Of a stretch of 64,000 nucleotides of DNA, positions 1 through 8,335 are shown piece by piece. Numbering within the stretch: position 1 is the stretch's first letter; every line of letters begins with the position of its first letter. Below the pieces are notes generated by a model that did no database searches, had not been told where the DNA came from, and saw only the letters and a list, made by a program, of their open reading frames with translations. Both the position numbers and the translations under genes were made by a program. Origin of the DNA: Flavobacterium rakeshii (GTDB lineage Bacteria; Bacteroidota; Bacteroidia; Flavobacteriales; Flavobacteriaceae); contig NZ_WOWP01000005.1 in assembly GCF_009741375.1 (NCBI RefSeq), positions 54,543-118,542 on the forward strand, written 5' to 3'.

Positions 1-423
1 GAAGAAATGGCGCTATGTTATCATGTTACAAATATTGAGCCAGAAGTGATCGACGAAATAAACATACTAAATGCTTCAATTAAGGCAATGCAAAACTGCA
101 TCACAAAACTAAACCCCTCACCTGAATATATTATAGTAGACGGAAACAGATTTAAACCTATAAACAACATCCCCTATAGCTGTATTATTAAAGGTGACGG
201 AAAATACCTTAGCATTGCAGCAGCATCAGTACTGGCAAAAACCTACAGAGATGAGTACATGAACAAAATTCATGAAGAATTCCCTATGTATAACTGGAAG
301 AAAAATAAAGGCTACCCCACTGTTGAACATCGTGAGGCCATTAAGAAATATGGCATTACCAAATACCACCGTAAATCCTTCAGATTATTGCCTGATCAAC
401 TTGAAATTAACTTCGAGGTTTAA
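1..423 (+). CDS. rnhB: Ribonuclease HII, C-terminal part (5' end outside window)
   Basis: Endonuclease that nicks RNA in RNA/DNA hybrids, including single ribonucleotides left in DNA, in the cytoplasm. The frame is open from the first base, so the start and the first catalytic Asp/Glu lie outside the window. Visible family motifs are NASIKAM, VDGN (third acidic residue of the D-E-D-D site), [20 protein letters not shown] (last Asp), KGYPTVEH and the terminal HRKSF. The in-frame ATG at base 7 is internal to the fold and is not the real start. Its stop codon abuts, with no gap, the stop of the convergent lipB. The family assignment is firm; only the N-terminus is unknown. Confidence 0.95.
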   Translation, partial: EEMALCYHVTNIEPEVIDEINILNASIKAMQNCITKLNPSPEYIIVDGNRFKPINNIPYSCIIKGDGKYLSIAAASVLAKTYRDEYMNKIHEEFPMYNWKKNKGYPTVEHREAIKKYGITKYHRKSFRLLPDQLEINFEV

Positions 424-1152
424 TTAAACCTTTAACAACAGCTCTTCTTCTGCATTAACTATTTCTGCTTCAAACAGCTCTGTAAAATATTTAAGTATTT
501 TCTGTTTAATCTCCTCTTCATCCACCTTATCCACTCTTAATTCCACATTAAGAGAAGTTACAGCCTTATCTTTTATTCCACACGGAATAATATTATCAAA
601 ATACCCTAAATCAGCATTTACATTAAAAGCAAAACCATGCATGGTTACCCAGCGTGAAGCTCTTACACCCATAGCACATATTTTACGGGCAAACGGAGTA
701 CCCACATCAAGCCAAACTCCGGTTTCTCCTTCACTCCTAACTCCGTTAAGACCATAATCTGCCATTACCTTTATAATCACATCTTCTAAAAAACGAAGAT
801 ATTTATGTATATCGGTAAAAAAGTTCTCTAAATCCAGTATAGGATAACCTACCACCTGCCCGGGCCCGTGATAAGTTATATCACCTCCTCTGTTTATTTT
901 ATAAAAAGTAGCTCCTTTATCTGCCAGTTGTTTTTCATTAAGCAACAGGTTTTGCATATCTCCGCTTTTACCTAATGTATAAACATGAGGATGTTGGGTA
1001 AACAACAGGTAATTTGGCGTATCGTCATTTTTTTCCTCACGCCTGTTTTTCACCTTTACATCAAGTATACCGCTAAAAAGGGTTTCCTGAAAATCCCAAA
1101 CCTCTTTATAGTCTTTCATCCCTAAATCAAGGAACTGTACCTGCTTATTCAT
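424..1152 (-). CDS. lipB: Octanoyl-[acyl carrier protein]:protein octanoyltransferase LipB
   Basis: Transfers octanoate from acyl carrier protein to the lipoyl domains of 2-oxoacid dehydrogenases and GcvH, the first step of endogenous lipoate synthesis. The 242-residue product has the lipoate-protein transferase fold signatures: RGGDITYHGPGQ at residues 88-99, the catalytic Lys at about 157 in ARKICAMGV, the MHGFAFNVN strand, and the catalytic Cys at about 191 in IPCGI. Length is normal for the family. It converges tail to tail with rnhB and is transcribed alone; the lipoprotein gene upstream on the same strand ends at its own terminator. LipA is not in the window. Confidence 0.96.
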   Translation of the reverse strand: MNKQVQFLDLGMKDYKEVWDFQETLFSGILDVKVKNRREEKNDDTPNYLLFTQHPHVYTLGKSGDMQNLLLNEKQLADKGATFYKINRGGDITYHGPGQVVGYPILDLENFFTDIHKYLRFLEDVIIKVMADYGLNGVRSEGETGVWLDVGTPFARKICAMGVRASRWVTMHGFAFNVNADLGYFDNIIPCGIKDKAVTSLNVELRVDKVDEEEIKQKILKYFTELFEAEIVNAEEELLLKV

Positions 1153-1210
1153 AACTGTAATATATAGTTCACTACAAAATTACAAAACTTCTCTCGGTTT
1201 AACCCTATAA

Positions 1211-1243
1211 AAAAACCGGACACCTATTAAGGCTGCCCGGTTT
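1211..1243 (-). terminator. Rho-independent terminator of the lipoprotein gene at 1266
   Basis: Read on the minus strand, AAACCGG pairs with CCGGTTT, with a second short stem inside (CCT/AGG with a bulge), and is followed by a run of T. It lies 23 bp past the stop of the 1266-2006 gene. Confidence 0.75.
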
Positions 1244-1265
1244 AACAATATCATTTCAGTCTTTA

Positions 1266-2006
1266 TTAAAATTTAACTTCAAGTCCCATATCTTCCGGCT
1301 TGTCAAAATAATCCAACAAAGAATATTTAATCGTTACCGTTTTTTTATCATCACTTATCACTGCCGATTTATCTGAAACAGATTTAACGGGCTTTGGAAA
1401 CTCATAAATAACTGTATAAGTAGACTCTTCAATCATTGCCTTCATCATCTCTTCACTTGCGGCATCTTCATCGTTTTTTTCTCCCTCTTTTGCTTTAGCA
1501 GGCTTTATGGTTTTCACAAACTTTTTACCATCATAAAAATACTTAACATCAGACTCTTTTTTCTCCAAATTCATCCCCGACTGAGCAGCTCCAGGTCTAT
1601 TCATCTTATTAAGCTCACTAAAAGCCTGCATGATATCTGTAATATCTTCTGCCTTTTTAAAATCGGTAAAGATATCCATCTTGAACTCTGAAGTTTTAGG
1701 ATCCATCATCATATGTACCTTAAAATCCTCCAGCTTTTTTAACCTCTCCTGATCTGCCTTAGGCAATTTTGCGATACTGTCCCTTTTTTCATCCAGAATT
1801 TCCTTAAAGGTAAAAGTAGAATCTTTTCTCTCCTCCCCTTGCTTAGCCATTTCATCTCCGGCCATAGCCATTAACTGAGATGCATCTACCTCAAGGCTCA
1901 TTTGCCCACTCCCATCATCTTTAACTGTAACTCTTTCGGTAAAATTACATGATGTGGCAAACATCAGCATTAGCAGGCTTAACCCATAAAAAAATATTGT
2001 TCTCAT
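1266..2006 (-). CDS. Putative lipoprotein of unknown function, 246 aa
   Basis: An N-terminal signal ending in the lipobox-like FATSC (Cys at about residue 20) predicts a lipid-anchored periplasmic or outer-membrane protein. The mature part begins TERVTVKDDGSGQMSLEVD, a pattern seen in Bacteroidota lipoproteins, and is rich in Lys, Glu, Asp and Met, with an acidic low-complexity patch near residues 165-185. I recognise no enzymatic motif. It is divergent from lysS with 138 bp between the starts and ends at its own terminator. Function is unknown; the coding call rests on length, the signal peptide and clean bracketing by regulatory sequence. Confidence 0.85.
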   Translation of the reverse strand: MRTIFFYGLSLLMLMFATSCNFTERVTVKDDGSGQMSLEVDASQLMAMAGDEMAKQGEERKDSTFTFKEILDEKRDSIAKLPKADQERLKKLEDFKVHMMMDPKTSEFKMDIFTDFKKAEDITDIMQAFSELNKMNRPGAAQSGMNLEKKESDVKYFYDGKKFVKTIKPAKAKEGEKNDEDAASEEMMKAMIEESTYTVIYEFPKPVKSVSDKSAVISDDKKTVTIKYSLLDYFDKPEDMGLEVKF

Positions 2007-2090
2007 AATTGGTGTTTATTTTGTTAATCTTAGCTCAAATATAATTTTTTAAAACCTAACAAAAAGCACTAATGCCGTTAAAAATGCAAA

Positions 2091-2120
2091 TTGATTATTT
2101 GTTAATAATCACTATCTTTG
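2091..2120 (+). promoter_or_regulatory. Bacteroidota-type promoter of lysS
   Basis: TTG at 2091-2093, a 19-bp spacer, then TATCTTTG at 2113-2120 matches the flavobacterial TTG-N(17-23)-TAnnTTTG consensus. It lies 24 bp upstream of the lysS ATG. Confidence 0.7.
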
Positions 2121-2144
2121 CAGGCTTAAAAAAACATTAATAAC

Positions 2145-3839
2145 ATGCAGCTTTCAGAACAAGAAATCATTCGTAGAGAAAAACTGGACACGCTGAGAAA
2201 CCTCGGCATCAATCCGTATCCCGCTAACCTATTCCCTGTAGACCATACATCTAAACAGGTTAAGGAAGATTTTGCTGAAGGCAAGAAGGTTGTTATTGCA
2301 GGCCGTGTGATGTCTTTCCGTATCCAGGGAAAGGCTTCTTTTGCCGAAATTCAGGATAGCGAAGGACGTATACAGATATACATAAACAGGGATGAAATTT
2401 GCCCTGGTGAAGATAAAACCAAATACAACGAGGTATTTAAAAAACTTATTGACCTTGGTGACTTTATAGGTGTAAAAGGTACACTTTTCACTACTCAGGT
2501 AGGAGAAAAATCAGTACGTGTAACCGACTTCTCCCTGCTAAGCAAAACGCTTAGACCGTTACCTATGCCAAAAACAGATGCCGATGGTAAAGTATACGAC
2601 AGTTTTAATGACCCTGAGCTTCGTTACCGCCAGCGTTATGTAGATTTAGTGGTTAACCCTCAGGTAAAAGAAGTATTTGTTAAGAGAACAAAACTTTTTA
2701 ACGCAATGAGGAGCTTCTTTAACGACAAAGGTTACTTTGAAGTTGAAACTCCAGTATTACAACCAATACCGGGTGGTGCTGCCGCAAGACCGTTTGTTAC
2801 TCACCACAACTCTTTAGACATCCCTCTATACATGAGGATTGCTAACGAGCTTTACCTTAAAAGACTTATAGTAGGTGGTTTTGACGGTGTTTATGAATTT
2901 AGTAAAAACTTCCGTAACGAAGGGATGGACAGAACCCATAACCCTGAGTTTACGGCTATGGAAATATATGTAGCCTACAAAGACTACAACTGGATGATGG
3001 AGTTTACCGAAAACCTGCTTGAGCATTGTGCAACAGCAGTAAACGGAACTACAGTAGCCACTTTTGGCGAACACACGGTAGACTTTAAAGCTCCGTATGC
3101 CCGTGTTACTATGACAGATGCCATTAAACAGTTTACCGGATTTGATATTACCGGAAAAACTGAAGCCGAAATATTTGAGGCTGCAAAAGGCATGGGTATC
3201 GATGTAAACGAAACCATGGGTAAAGGAAAACTTATTGATGAGATTTTTGGAGAGAAATGTGAAGGCAACTTTATTCAGCCAACATTCATTACCGATTACC
3301 CTAAAGAAATGAGTCCGCTTTGTAAAGAGCACCGTGACAACCCTGAACTAACCGAGCGTTTTGAGCTTATGGTTTGTGGTAAGGAAATCGCCAATGCTTA
3401 TTCAGAACTTAACGACCCTATTGACCAGAGAGAGCGTTTTGAAGCGCAGCTTAAGCTTGCCGAAAGAGGTGACGATGAAGCAGGTCAGTTTATTGACTTT
3501 GATTTCCTTAGAGCTTTAGAGTACGGTATGCCTCCTACATCAGGTTTAGGTATTGGTATGGACAGATTAATTATGTTCTTAACCAACAACCAGTCTATAC
3601 AGGAAGTATTGTTCTTCCCTCAAATGAGACCCGAGAAAAAAGGACCTGAACTAACCGAAGACGAAAAGCTGATTACCGAAATACTTAAAGCCAACAATTC
3701 TATTGAACTGGGAGCTTTAAAAACCGAAGCCGGACTAAGCGGTAAAAAATGGGATGCTGCCATGAAAGGTTTATCTAAACACGGACTTGTAAAAGTTGTT
3801 GTTGAAGGTGATGTAAAAACTGTAGAGTTTAAAGCATAA
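2145..3839 (+). CDS. lysS: Lysyl-tRNA synthetase, class II
   Basis: Charges tRNA-Lys with lysine in the cytoplasm. Domain order in the 564 residues is an OB-fold anticodon-binding domain (about 55-140, with VVIAGRVMSFRIQGKASF), then the class II catalytic core with motif 1 around YFEVETPVLQ, motif 2 around FRNEGMDRTHNPEF and motif 3 GLGIGMDRL. After motif 3 the chain runs on about 60 residues (LTEDEKLITEILKANN... to the end), a small helical or winged-helix-like extension found in Bacteroidota LysS proteins and absent from the E. coli enzyme. The ATG at 2145 is preceded by a good promoter and gives full family length. A bidirectional terminator follows. Confidence 0.97.
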   Translation: MQLSEQEIIRREKLDTLRNLGINPYPANLFPVDHTSKQVKEDFAEGKKVVIAGRVMSFRIQGKASFAEIQDSEGRIQIYINRDEICPGEDKTKYNEVFKKLIDLGDFIGVKGTLFTTQVGEKSVRVTDFSLLSKTLRPLPMPKTDADGKVYDSFNDPELRYRQRYVDLVVNPQVKEVFVKRTKLFNAMRSFFNDKGYFEVETPVLQPIPGGAAARPFVTHHNSLDIPLYMRIANELYLKRLIVGGFDGVYEFSKNFRNEGMDRTHNPEFTAMEIYVAYKDYNWMMEFTENLLEHCATAVNGTTVATFGEHTVDFKAPYARVTMTDAIKQFTGFDITGKTEAEIFEAAKGMGIDVNETMGKGKLIDEIFGEKCEGNFIQPTFITDYPKEMSPLCKEHRDNPELTERFELMVCGKEIANAYSELNDPIDQRERFEAQLKLAERGDDEAGQFIDFDFLRALEYGMPPTSGLGIGMDRLIMFLTNNQSIQEVLFFPQMRPEKKGPELTEDEKLITEILKANNSIELGALKTEAGLSGKKWDAAMKGLSKHGLVKVVVEGDVKTVEFKA

Positions 3840-3861
3840 TACACCTATTATATATATGTAT

Positions 3862-3895
3862 AAAAAAAAGGAACCTTAATAGGTTCCTTTTTTTT
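3862..3895. terminator. Bidirectional terminator between lysS and the convergent barrel gene
   Basis: Perfect stem AAAAAGGAACCT / AGGTTCCTTTTT with T runs on both strands. It overlaps the stop codon of the minus-strand gene and serves both converging units. Confidence 0.9.
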
Positions 3896-4847
3896 ATAAG
3901 CTATAATTAAGATTTATTGCCAACCTGTAATTTGCCTCAACCTTACCTCCTGTAAGGTTTTGATTCACTGGGACCATAGCATTAACTCCTAAAGAAAACT
4001 TACCCATACCGGCCTCTACCCCTGCCTTAGCAAAAAAGATATCACCTTTAGTATCGGGAACATCTTCGCCATACTGCCTGTTTGTAGCATACACTTCACC
4101 AGCCACACCTACCTGAGGTACCGTTATCATTTTCTGCCCTTTTATCATATAAAACAGGGTTCCGCCATAATTAAACTGGTTACCAAACTGATAGTTTTGA
4201 TTGTTTTCGGTTTTAAAAGTATAATTAAGCATGGTATTAAAACCATAATTCCCTTTTTTGAGAATGTATTCGGCAGCTAACATATAATCCCAGCTACCTG
4301 TACCTAACTGGAAACTAGGGTTTACACTCCCGTTATTACTTCCGTTATATTCTCCGGTTGGAGCTTTCACTCCTACACCTGCCTGAAGCGTGTGTTTATA
4401 GGTTACCGTATCTGTTTTGGTTTGATATACCGTATACATACCCAGCACAGTAATATCACCTAAACCATCAATAGTTTGTTTTCCTGTTGATGGCGCACGG
4501 TTATTAAAATGGTAAGGCACCAATGCCGTTACCTGAAAATTTCTAAACACCGGAATCCTCGCCCATGCCTGTATGGTATTAAAATTCTCATCTATCCACG
4601 GTGAGTTATTAAATATACCCTCACGGCTTGAGTAGCTTTGATACATATAACGCAAACCGACAAAGTTTTGATCGAGCATAGAACTAAACCCCATACTCCC
4701 GCCACTGGCAGAACAGCCACAGGCATCACAAAAATCTTCAAACTCATAGGCATACTGCCTAAAGTTTGGATAAAGCGTATCTCTTACTGTCCCTGCATAA
4801 AAACACTGAGCAACCAAAAGCAATACACCTATTATATATTTTTTCAT
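3894..4847 (-). CDS. Predicted outer-membrane beta-barrel protein with a Cys-rich N-terminus (MbnP/MbnH-type cluster)
   Basis: The 317-residue product has a cleavable Sec signal (to about residue 18, ending YAG) and then alternating strands rich in Tyr, Asn and Gly with aromatic-ended turns, ending in NYRLAINLNYSL, as in barrel transporters of the phenol-degradation MetA / transporter type. Just after the signal sits FCDACGC (residues about 38-44) followed by SASGGSMGF, a candidate metal-binding patch exposed to periplasm or surface. It is the last gene of a leftward cluster with the di-heme peroxidase (5-bp gap) and the MbnP-like protein. By context it may handle or sense the metal, probably copper; that is inference, since the sequence alone shows only a barrel and a Cys cluster. 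Confidence 0.8.
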   Translation of the reverse strand: MKKYIIGVLLLVAQCFYAGTVRDTLYPNFRQYAYEFEDFCDACGCSASGGSMGFSSMLDQNFVGLRYMYQSYSSREGIFNNSPWIDENFNTIQAWARIPVFRNFQVTALVPYHFNNRAPSTGKQTIDGLGDITVLGMYTVYQTKTDTVTYKHTLQAGVGVKAPTGEYNGSNNGSVNPSFQLGTGSWDYMLAAEYILKKGNYGFNTMLNYTFKTENNQNYQFGNQFNYGGTLFYMIKGQKMITVPQVGVAGEVYATNRQYGEDVPDTKGDIFFAKAGVEAGMGKFSLGVNAMVPVNQNLTGGKVEANYRLAINLNYSL

Positions 4848-4852
4848 TTTAA

Positions 4853-5896
4853 TTAAGTTTGATAGTAAAACAGAGGATTATTGATATACTCCTCATCAGT
4901 TAGTGTTTTCAAGAAAGCAATAAGAGCATCTTTCTCTTCCTGTGTAAGCGGGATACCCAAAACATCTTCATGTCTTAGCTCATCATCCAGCGTTTCAGAA
5001 TCAGTAACTCCGTTTGCGTAAAAGTTAAGCACCGACTGTAGCGAACCAAAGCGCCCATCGTGCATATAAGGAGCAGTAAGCTCCACATTACGCAGGCTGG
5101 GAACTTTAAACTTATACCTGTCGGATACAAAACCGGTTACTATTTCCCTACCCAAATCATTAAGATTAGGATTAGGCGGAAGTCCGTTATTCCTGAAAGC
5201 ACTATCGGTAAACAAATCGGTTTTATGGCATACGGCACATTTTTGCTGAAACAGTGCCATACCCTGCTCTTCCACGCTGGTAAAGTCACCTCCCGGTTCG
5301 TTGCGCACATGCTTATCATATCGCGAATTAGCCGAAACCATCATAGCCATGAACTGCCCAAGTGCCTTTAATATATTACCCGACGAAACCTGTTTATCTT
5401 CAAAAGCAAGTCCGAAGAGTTTTACATATTCGGCATCCTGCATAAGCTTTTCAGCTATACCCTGCAGGGTCTCACCCATTTCCTTCGGATTATGAATAGG
5501 CACTATAGAAAGCATCTCGATACTGTTTGAAGCTCCGTCATAAAAATATTCACTTTGGAAAGCCATATTTTGAACCGCCGGAGCATTACGCGTCCCTACC
5601 TGATCGTATATCCCATGACTGAAATCGTGTCCATGATGCGTAAAAGCATATCCCTGCTCATGGCAAAAAGAGCATGAAATAGTATTATCGGCAGATAATC
5701 GTCCGTCATAAAAAAGTTTCCTCCCAAGTTCAAAGCCTTTTTCTGTAGGCATGTTATAGGATACATCCTGTGCTAAGGGTGGAAAATTTGACGGAACCTG
5801 AAAATCTAACGGTTTATCAACTTCGGTATACTCCTCTTCTTTAGAACACGACACGAAAAAACACCCCATTAAAAAGGTTAGAATAATTGTTCTCAT
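4853..5896 (-). CDS. Di-heme cytochrome c peroxidase, MbnH-like, lipoprotein
   Basis: Belongs to the bacterial di-heme peroxidase / MauG superfamily. Two CxxCH haem sites are visible, CSFCH at about 75-79 and CAVCH at about 220-224. Typical surroundings are ELGRKLFYDGRLSADNTISC, a GTRNAPAVQN segment and a C-terminal FKVPSLRNVELTAPYMHDG. I chose the ATG at 5896, giving 347 residues starting MRTIILTFLMGCFFVSC, because this yields a lipobox; the open frame upstream to 5944 adds a Cys-rich stretch that would bury the signal. It lies directly downstream of an MbnP-like gene. In characterised MbnP/MbnH pairs the MbnH enzyme oxidises a Trp of MbnP to kynurenine to make a copper site. By analogy this enzyme acts on the neighbour; generic H2O2 peroxidase is the alternative. 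Confidence 0.9.
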   Translation of the reverse strand: MRTIILTFLMGCFFVSCSKEEEYTEVDKPLDFQVPSNFPPLAQDVSYNMPTEKGFELGRKLFYDGRLSADNTISCSFCHEQGYAFTHHGHDFSHGIYDQVGTRNAPAVQNMAFQSEYFYDGASNSIEMLSIVPIHNPKEMGETLQGIAEKLMQDAEYVKLFGLAFEDKQVSSGNILKALGQFMAMMVSANSRYDKHVRNEPGGDFTSVEEQGMALFQQKCAVCHKTDLFTDSAFRNNGLPPNPNLNDLGREIVTGFVSDRYKFKVPSLRNVELTAPYMHDGRFGSLQSVLNFYANGVTDSETLDDELRHEDVLGIPLTQEEKDALIAFLKTLTDEEYINNPLFYYQT

Positions 5897-5944
5897 ATTA
5901 AAAAAGTTAGCCTTGCCACACCCAATGCAGCAAGGCATTAACAA

Positions 5945-6772
5945 TTAGTCTTCGTGGCTTGAGTTACCTCCGTTATGAACGTGATCTACAACAAACATAT
6001 CCAGCGTGTTTTCAGCAATAGTTATAAGATTTTCACCTCCCATAATAGCCGTAGCTGTTTGTGCCTCATTGATATTATCTGCCAGTTTTATTTTATTTAC
6101 CCCGTCAAGAATCACATTAGCATCGGTCTTAAGGTGTATGTTAGGCATTTCACCTTCTCTAACTCTTGCAGTAGTAGGTAGTGATAAGGTAACTTCCCTG
6201 TAATTATCGGTAGCTGTGTTACTCCCCTGATGCACCTGGAAAGCTTTTTCACCATCAACCTCAGGTGAAGTATAAGTCCCTTCAAAGTTTATGAAACGGT
6301 ACCCTGTAGACCATGTCCATGTTAAGTTATATTCTGTAGCTAAATCCCAAAAACTCTGCTGAGCCGTTTCTCCCTGCAGGTAACGTTGCTCATCTACACC
6401 AATACCAAACTTAAGCTGAGCATAATCTCCGGCTGGTACATTTTCTAAATGAGCGGTTAATAAATCACCTTCGGCACTAATAATAAAATAGCTTTCTTCT
6501 TTTGGGTAAGTATATTCGGCACCGTCTGCCTTAATAAGCACTATGTTACTTATTATATAGTTAAGCCTGTTAATTGTTAAACTCTCTCCGTTAGAGTTTG
6601 TATAGGTATTCCCTAATATAAGAGCATCACCATTTACTCCGTTATCAAAATATAATTCTACATCACCCATGGCATCTTCTGCAACCGGAGAAGAATCGTC
6701 ATCACTACTACATGATACAAAAAGGAAAGTAAGTGCCAATATGGCTATGGTGTTTTTTAACTGAAATTTCAT
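5945..6772 (-). CDS. MbnP-family copper-binding-type lipoprotein
   Basis: 275 residues with a lipobox (FLFVSC, Cys 21) and an Asp/Ser-rich linker. The body matches the MbnP family: VELYFDNGVNG near residue 38, INRLNYIISNIVL near 67, VPAGDYAQLKFGIGVDEQR near 112-130, and the signature TWTWSTGYRFINFEG at about 151-165 with Trp152 and Trp154. Histidines cluster at the C-terminus (VVDHVHNGGNSSHED). In the studied family one Trp is converted to kynurenine by the partner MbnH and copper is then bound. The partner gene follows after 48 bp. Which Trp is used here cannot be read from sequence. No methanobactin precursor or biosynthesis genes are present, so this is the methanobactin-independent form. 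Confidence 0.88.
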   Translation of the reverse strand: MKFQLKNTIAILALTFLFVSCSSDDDSSPVAEDAMGDVELYFDNGVNGDALILGNTYTNSNGESLTINRLNYIISNIVLIKADGAEYTYPKEESYFIISAEGDLLTAHLENVPAGDYAQLKFGIGVDEQRYLQGETAQQSFWDLATEYNLTWTWSTGYRFINFEGTYTSPEVDGEKAFQVHQGSNTATDNYREVTLSLPTTARVREGEMPNIHLKTDANVILDGVNKIKLADNINEAQTATAIMGGENLITIAENTLDMFVVDHVHNGGNSSHED

Positions 6773-6917
6773 TTTAATTTATTTGTTACGTTTATATATG
6801 TTTCCCGGTCACGCATAAAAGTATACGCAAACCAATTGTACTACTACAGTTATAATATAACCGCAAAGCACCTTAAGCACACACAAAACATATTGTGTTG
6901 CCTGATTACATAGTTAT

Positions 6918-7289
6918 TTAACCAATAAATGTGGGTGGATGAAATACAGCTCCCGTATTATTATGAGAATACAGATTTGTATAAGGAATTGTAACTTTCT
7001 CTATAGGCTGAAGCACTACAGCATTGAAAGTAAAATCAAATGAATCCTGAAAAAATAACACTTCAGTTTCCTGATGTGAAGTTTTTTTGTTTGATACCGG
7101 CTTTTCGCCTTCGGCAGCTTTGGCAAGCTCCTTCATTAAGTGGCATTTACCGTTACAGTGAAGTTCGGGCTTTGCTTTGTTTTCACAAAGCTCATTAGCA
7201 ATATAATCATAGTTAAAAATATATTCAAAAACCGGCATAAGCGGCTTAAAGAATATTACCATAGAACATATGATTACTAATTTTTTCAC
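6918..7289 (-). CDS. Small membrane-anchored protein with CNGKC motif, upstream of mbnP-like gene
   Basis: 123 residues: a hydrophobic N-terminus (signal anchor, about 1-25), then ELCENKAKPELHCNGKCHLMKELAK at about 38-62, carrying three Cys plus two His. The rest is hydrophilic and ends in a PPTFIG tail. Small proteins with this CNGKCHLMK pattern recur in Bacteroidota, often near metal-uptake or copper-type genes; I know of no assigned biochemical role. It is the first gene of the leftward cluster, 145 bp ahead of the mbnP-like gene, so it may have its own mRNA. Metal binding or sensing through the Cys/His patch is inference. Confidence 0.8.
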   Translation of the reverse strand: MKKLVIICSMVIFFKPLMPVFEYIFNYDYIANELCENKAKPELHCNGKCHLMKELAKAAEGEKPVSNKKTSHQETEVLFFQDSFDFTFNAVVLQPIEKVTIPYTNLYSHNNTGAVFHPPTFIG

Positions 7290-7397
7290 GACACAAAAGT
7301 ACTGCCAACAGGCTTATTGAAAAAATTTTTACGTAACATTTTAAACTTTTTCTTTTTACAAATGTCTTAACAGTATGTAACTTAAAAAAATAAGATT

Positions 7398-7838
7398 ATG
7401 AAAACATGGATTTTAGCAGCAGTATTATGTGTTAGCACAAGTGTATTTGCACAACCGGGAAGAGGTGAACATCATGAAAAGAGAGAAAAACTAACTGTAG
7501 AACAACGCACCGAACTTCAGGTTAAAAAGATGACTCTTGAATTAGACCTTACTGATAAGCAAAAAGCTGACATACAAAAACTGGTTTTAGACCGAAATAA
7601 AAAAGCAGAAACTGAAATGGCTAAACATAAAGCCGACAGAGAAGCAGGTAAAGCGCCAACTAAAGATGAAAGGTTTGCTATGCAAAGCAAAAAACTGGAC
7701 GAACAGATTGCCATAAAAGCCGAAATGAAAAAGGTATTAAATGACGAACAGTTTGAAAAATGGCAAAAAATGCACGAAAAAAGAAAGGATAATTTTAAAC
7801 ACTATCGCAAAAACCTGAAAAAAGAAAAGAGAAGATAA
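7398..7838 (+). CDS. Secreted LTxxQ/Spy-like helical protein
   Basis: 146 residues with a Sec signal (to SVFAQ, about residue 19). The mature part is almost entirely charged helix: LTVEQRTELQVKKMTLELDLTDKQ, then a repeat of the idea near the C-terminus (LNDEQFEKWQKMHEKR). Two LTxxQ-type motifs and the Lys/Glu pattern resemble the periplasmic Spy/CpxP family and the Bacteroidota DUF4890 relatives, which act as chaperones or sensors of envelope stress and metals. It sits divergent from the Cys-motif gene at 7289 with 108 bp between starts, so shared metal or stress control is possible but not shown. Confidence 0.82.
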   Translation: MKTWILAAVLCVSTSVFAQPGRGEHHEKREKLTVEQRTELQVKKMTLELDLTDKQKADIQKLVLDRNKKAETEMAKHKADREAGKAPTKDERFAMQSKKLDEQIAIKAEMKKVLNDEQFEKWQKMHEKRKDNFKHYRKNLKKEKRR

Positions 7839-7857
7839 TTTTTTTTCTGTTAAAGTT

Positions 7858-7887
7858 TTGAGTTGTTTTATAAATTAATTAGATTTG
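7858..7887 (+). promoter_or_regulatory. Promoter of the 119-aa secreted protein gene
   Basis: TTG at 7858-7860, 19-bp spacer, TAGATTTG at 7880-7887; this matches the flavobacterial consensus and lies 34 bp upstream of the ATG. Confidence 0.65.
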
Positions 7888-7921
7888 GCGTACATAACAC
7901 TAAACAAAAACCAGTTTAATC

Positions 7922-8281
7922 ATGAAAAAAATAATTGCTTTATTCGTTGTAATGCTGGCTTTTGGTCTTAACGCCAATGCCCAGAAAAAAGCTCCGTCTA
8001 ACCAGGTAGTTGCAGCTCAAAACCAAGAGAGTTACAAAGTATCTGCAGAGAAAGATTTAAAAGCTCTTAAAGAAGTTGTTGAACTACAGGAAGGTCAGGA
8101 AAAAGCCTTTAGAAACCTTTTTAAGCACAAACATGAGATTTTATCAATAAAAGACCTAAGCCAGGAACGTAAAGATGTACTAGCTCAATCTGTTGAGTCT
8201 AAAATCTCTTCTACGCTAACGCCAGAGCAAAACAAAAAACTTGCTGCTGCACCGGGCTTACTTAAAGTTTTAAGTCATTAA
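7922..8281 (+). CDS. Small secreted protein of unknown function, 119 aa
   Basis: Clear Sec signal with cleavage near NANAQ (residue 20). The mature part is a Lys/Glu/Gln-rich helical protein with LQEGQEKAFRNLFKHKHEIL and a terminal LTPEQNKKLAAAPGLLKVL; the LTPEQ again recalls Spy/LTxxQ proteins, so it may be a distant cousin of the preceding gene. It has its own promoter, an 83-bp gap from that gene, and a strong terminator. I assign no function. Confidence 0.8.
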   Translation: MKKIIALFVVMLAFGLNANAQKKAPSNQVVAAQNQESYKVSAEKDLKALKEVVELQEGQEKAFRNLFKHKHEILSIKDLSQERKDVLAQSVESKISSTLTPEQNKKLAAAPGLLKVLSH

Positions 8282-8303
8282 TAGTATATAAAATACTAAA
8301 ATA

Positions 8304-8335
8304 AAAAAGCTCCCTTTTCAGGGAGCTTTCTTTTT
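8304..8335. terminator. Bidirectional terminator between the small secreted gene and hemL
   Basis: Stem AAAGCTCCCT / AGGGAGCTTT with loop TTTC, A run on the left and T run on the right; it touches the hemL stop codon. Confidence 0.9.

Noticed and set aside
2826..3332. 168-residue open frame on the minus strand
   Set aside because: It lies wholly inside lysS, has no family motif, and its composition follows from the lysS codons on the other strand.
5897..5944. N-terminal extension of the di-heme peroxidase (with CCIGC)
   Set aside because: It would place a Cys-rich stretch before a good lipoprotein signal; the internal ATG at 5896 is the better start.
4853..6772. Methanobactin biosynthetic cluster
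   Set aside because: Only the MbnP/MbnH-like pair is present; no precursor peptide, MbnB/C-type enzymes or MATE exporter are seen in the window.
6881..6898. Inverted repeat ACACAA-N6-TTGTGT as an operator of the MbnP-like cluster
   Set aside because: Only six bases per arm in AT-rich DNA and found once; too weak without comparative data.
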